Source: Pollutimonas sp963712655 | GTDB taxonomy: Bacteria; Pseudomonadota; Gammaproteobacteria; Burkholderiales; Burkholderiaceae_B | DNA: 64,000 nt | NCBI GenBank assembly: GCA_963712655.1 | Contig: CAVQIT010000008.1 | Location: forward strand, 124,001-188,000 | Direction: 5' to 3' | Shown here: positions 61,453 through 64,000 of the stretch, in pieces | How the letters are laid out: every line of letters begins with the position of its first letter | Numbering within the stretch: position 1 is the first letter of the stretch | The notes under the pieces: generated by a model | The model's database searches: none | Told to the model about the DNA's origin: nothing | What the model saw: only the letters and a program-made list of their open reading frames with translations | Position numbers and translations under genes: made by a program

Positions 61453-62223
61453 GTGCCAAACCAGCCCGCAGGCCCCGACACTTTGCCTCCAGCCGCCGAC
61501 AATACTCTGCGCGAACCGCCCGATGCCCAGCTCGATCGCCTGTCGCCGGCATGGCGCGAAATACTGGGGGCCGGACGAGCGCGGGAGGCCTTGAAAAATC
61601 TATCGAATTTCCTAGCCGAAAGGCTGGCGGCCGGCGCGCCTATCTATCCGAGATTTGTCTTTCGGGCGCTGGAGTACATAGAACCGGAATCCGTGCGCGT
61701 GGTGATACTGGGCCAGGACCCCTATCATGGCCCCAATCAGGCGCAGGGCCTGGCCTTTTCGGTGCCCGACGCCTGCCCCTGCCCACCGAGCCTGCGCAAT
61801 ATTTTCAAGGAACTGGCGCTCGAATACCCCCAAGCGCCACGCCGCACACGCCATTACCTGGGCGACTGGGCCGAACAAGGGGTGCTGCTTTTGAATACCG
61901 CCCTGACGGTTGAAGCGGGCAGCCCCGCATCGCACGCGAAGAAGGGCTGGGAAGCCGTTACCGACGCCGTCATTGAAGGCGTGGCGCGGGCGCCGCAAGC
62001 CAAGGTATTCATGCTGTGGGGCGCGCATGCGCAAAGCAAGCAGGCCTTGCTGGCCGATAGCCGGGGCGGTCCGATGCAAATATTGACGGCAAACCACCCA
62101 TCGCCCTTGTCGGCGCTGCGCCCGCCCAAGCCTTTCATGGGTTGCGGACACTTCGCCCAGGCCAATGCCTGGCTGAAACAACATGGACAAGCAACCATAG
62201 ACTGGCCAGGCGCCGGCAACTGA
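61453..62223 (+). CDS. ung: Uracil-DNA glycosylase, family 1
   Basis: 256 residues with GTG start at 61453 and AGGAATA upstream. Water-activating motif VVILGQDPYHGPNQAQGLAFSVP with catalytic Asp, uracil-binding LLNTALTVEAG, and the minor-groove loop HPSPLSALRPPKPFMGCGHF with catalytic His. It removes uracil from DNA as the first step of base excision repair. An extra N-terminal tail of about 35 residues (Pro/Ala-rich) precedes the core. Confidence 0.96.
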   Translation: MPNQPAGPDTLPPAADNTLREPPDAQLDRLSPAWREILGAGRAREALKNLSNFLAERLAAGAPIYPRFVFRALEYIEPESVRVVILGQDPYHGPNQAQGLAFSVPDACPCPPSLRNIFKELALEYPQAPRRTRHYLGDWAEQGVLLLNTALTVEAGSPASHAKKGWEAVTDAVIEGVARAPQAKVFMLWGAHAQSKQALLADSRGGPMQILTANHPSPLSALRPPKPFMGCGHFAQANAWLKQHGQATIDWPGAGN

Positions 62224-62543
62224 AAAAAACGCCTCCTTGTTGCGACGCAACAACACTAGGGGTTTCCCCGAATACGAAATTAAGGCTATACTTCCGGCAC
62301 TGCATTTATCAATGCGTCGACATTTTCATACAGCACATGCTGTGTCATAGCAGTTGACTGACTCTTCAGCACCCATGTCGAACGCCATCGCTCCCTGACC
62401 CCCGAGCCTTTCGCTGCGTCTTTCAAGACACTACGCTGCACTTTAGGTTGATTCGGTCGGCACGATGCTCCAATCAACCAGCGCTTCGGGCTCACACATC
62501 TGCCTGCGCTAGTGTATGCCGTTCACGCGGCAAAGGATCACGC
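62224..62543 (+). other. Intergenic leader upstream of the DEAD-box helicase
   Basis: About 320 bases. TTGTTGC-GAC-GCAACAA (62239-62255) and GGGG-TTT-CCCC (62261-62271) form hairpins soon after the ung stop, without a T run. AGCACATGCT (62333-62342) is a small palindrome. No gene is supported. The long leader is compatible with cold- or RNase-dependent control of the helicase mRNA. Confidence 0.45.

Positions 62544-64000
<1,457 letters not shown>

Noticed and set aside
62239..62271. Hairpins after ung as a terminator
   Set aside because: No T run follows either stem on the plus strand; a terminator is not supported.

Overview
The window comes from a GC-rich betaproteobacterium, most likely of the family Alcaligenaceae (Bordetella / Achromobacter / Pusillimonas relatives). 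The reasons are a Bug-family (TctC-like) binding protein next to nadC, the backbone dsbC-ubiH-mltA-apaG / rpe-gph-trpE / trpGDC-ung, a long branched-chain-amino-acid-type ABC operon led by an IclR regulator, and a Tad-type pilin fragment. The genus cannot be fixed from sequence reading alone.

Layout. 1-4.8 kb: a minus-strand lipid-modification cluster (SDR fragment, unknown protein, a ketoacyl synthase III fused to a haem-oxygenase-like diiron domain, a desaturase, a fatty acid hydroxylase). 4.9-5.8 kb: a spermidine-synthase-like protein with a signal peptide. 6-8.5 kb: an orphan Tad pilus piece (flp, prepilin peptidase, cpaE) behind an AT-rich leader. 8.6-11.7 kb: NAD block (Bug protein, nadC, NrtR-like regulator) with paired 21-bp palindromes. 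11.8-19 kb: an IclR - acyl-CoA ligase - liv-type ABC operon. 19-25 kb: an EAL response regulator, its histidine kinase and an ABC exporter. 25-28.8 kb: a TonB receptor / PepSY iron-uptake operon with a Fur-like box and a perfect 22-bp inverted repeat. 29-33.6 kb: housekeeping dsbC, ubiH, mltA, apaG and rpe. 33.6-37.6 kb: a repeat-bearing intergenic region, a complete IS3-family element with a 4-bp target duplication, and an EAL-CBS-GGDEF protein. 37.8-40.2 kb: gph, a tryptophan leader peptide with attenuator, and trpE. 40.2-56.3 kb: an accessory block of two SDRs, pirin, dehydrogenase, two MFS pumps, an RND pump with its outer-membrane partner, TetR and LysR regulators and dkgB. 56.4-59.4 kb: a second promoter, a second short peptide with Trp-Trp codons, then trpG-trpD-trpC. 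59.5-64 kb: polyphosphate:AMP phosphotransferase, a HIT protein, ung and a DEAD-box helicase cut by the window edge.

Two themes deserve attention. First, tryptophan synthesis is split: trpE and trpGDC lie 16.8 kb apart, and each is preceded by its own candidate Trp-rich leader peptide. Second, six genes carry a total of eleven single-base indels (desaturase, livG, mltA, SDR, LysR, and four in one ABC exporter). Most are repaired by changing one base, and in the exporter and the SDR the indels cancel. This suggests either residual sequencing error or very recent decay, so these genes should be checked against reads before being called dead.

Most regulators sit beside their targets, and several probable operators can be read directly: NrtR-type, IclR-type, two TetR-type and Fur-type. 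No tRNA, rRNA, CRISPR array or prophage was recognised.
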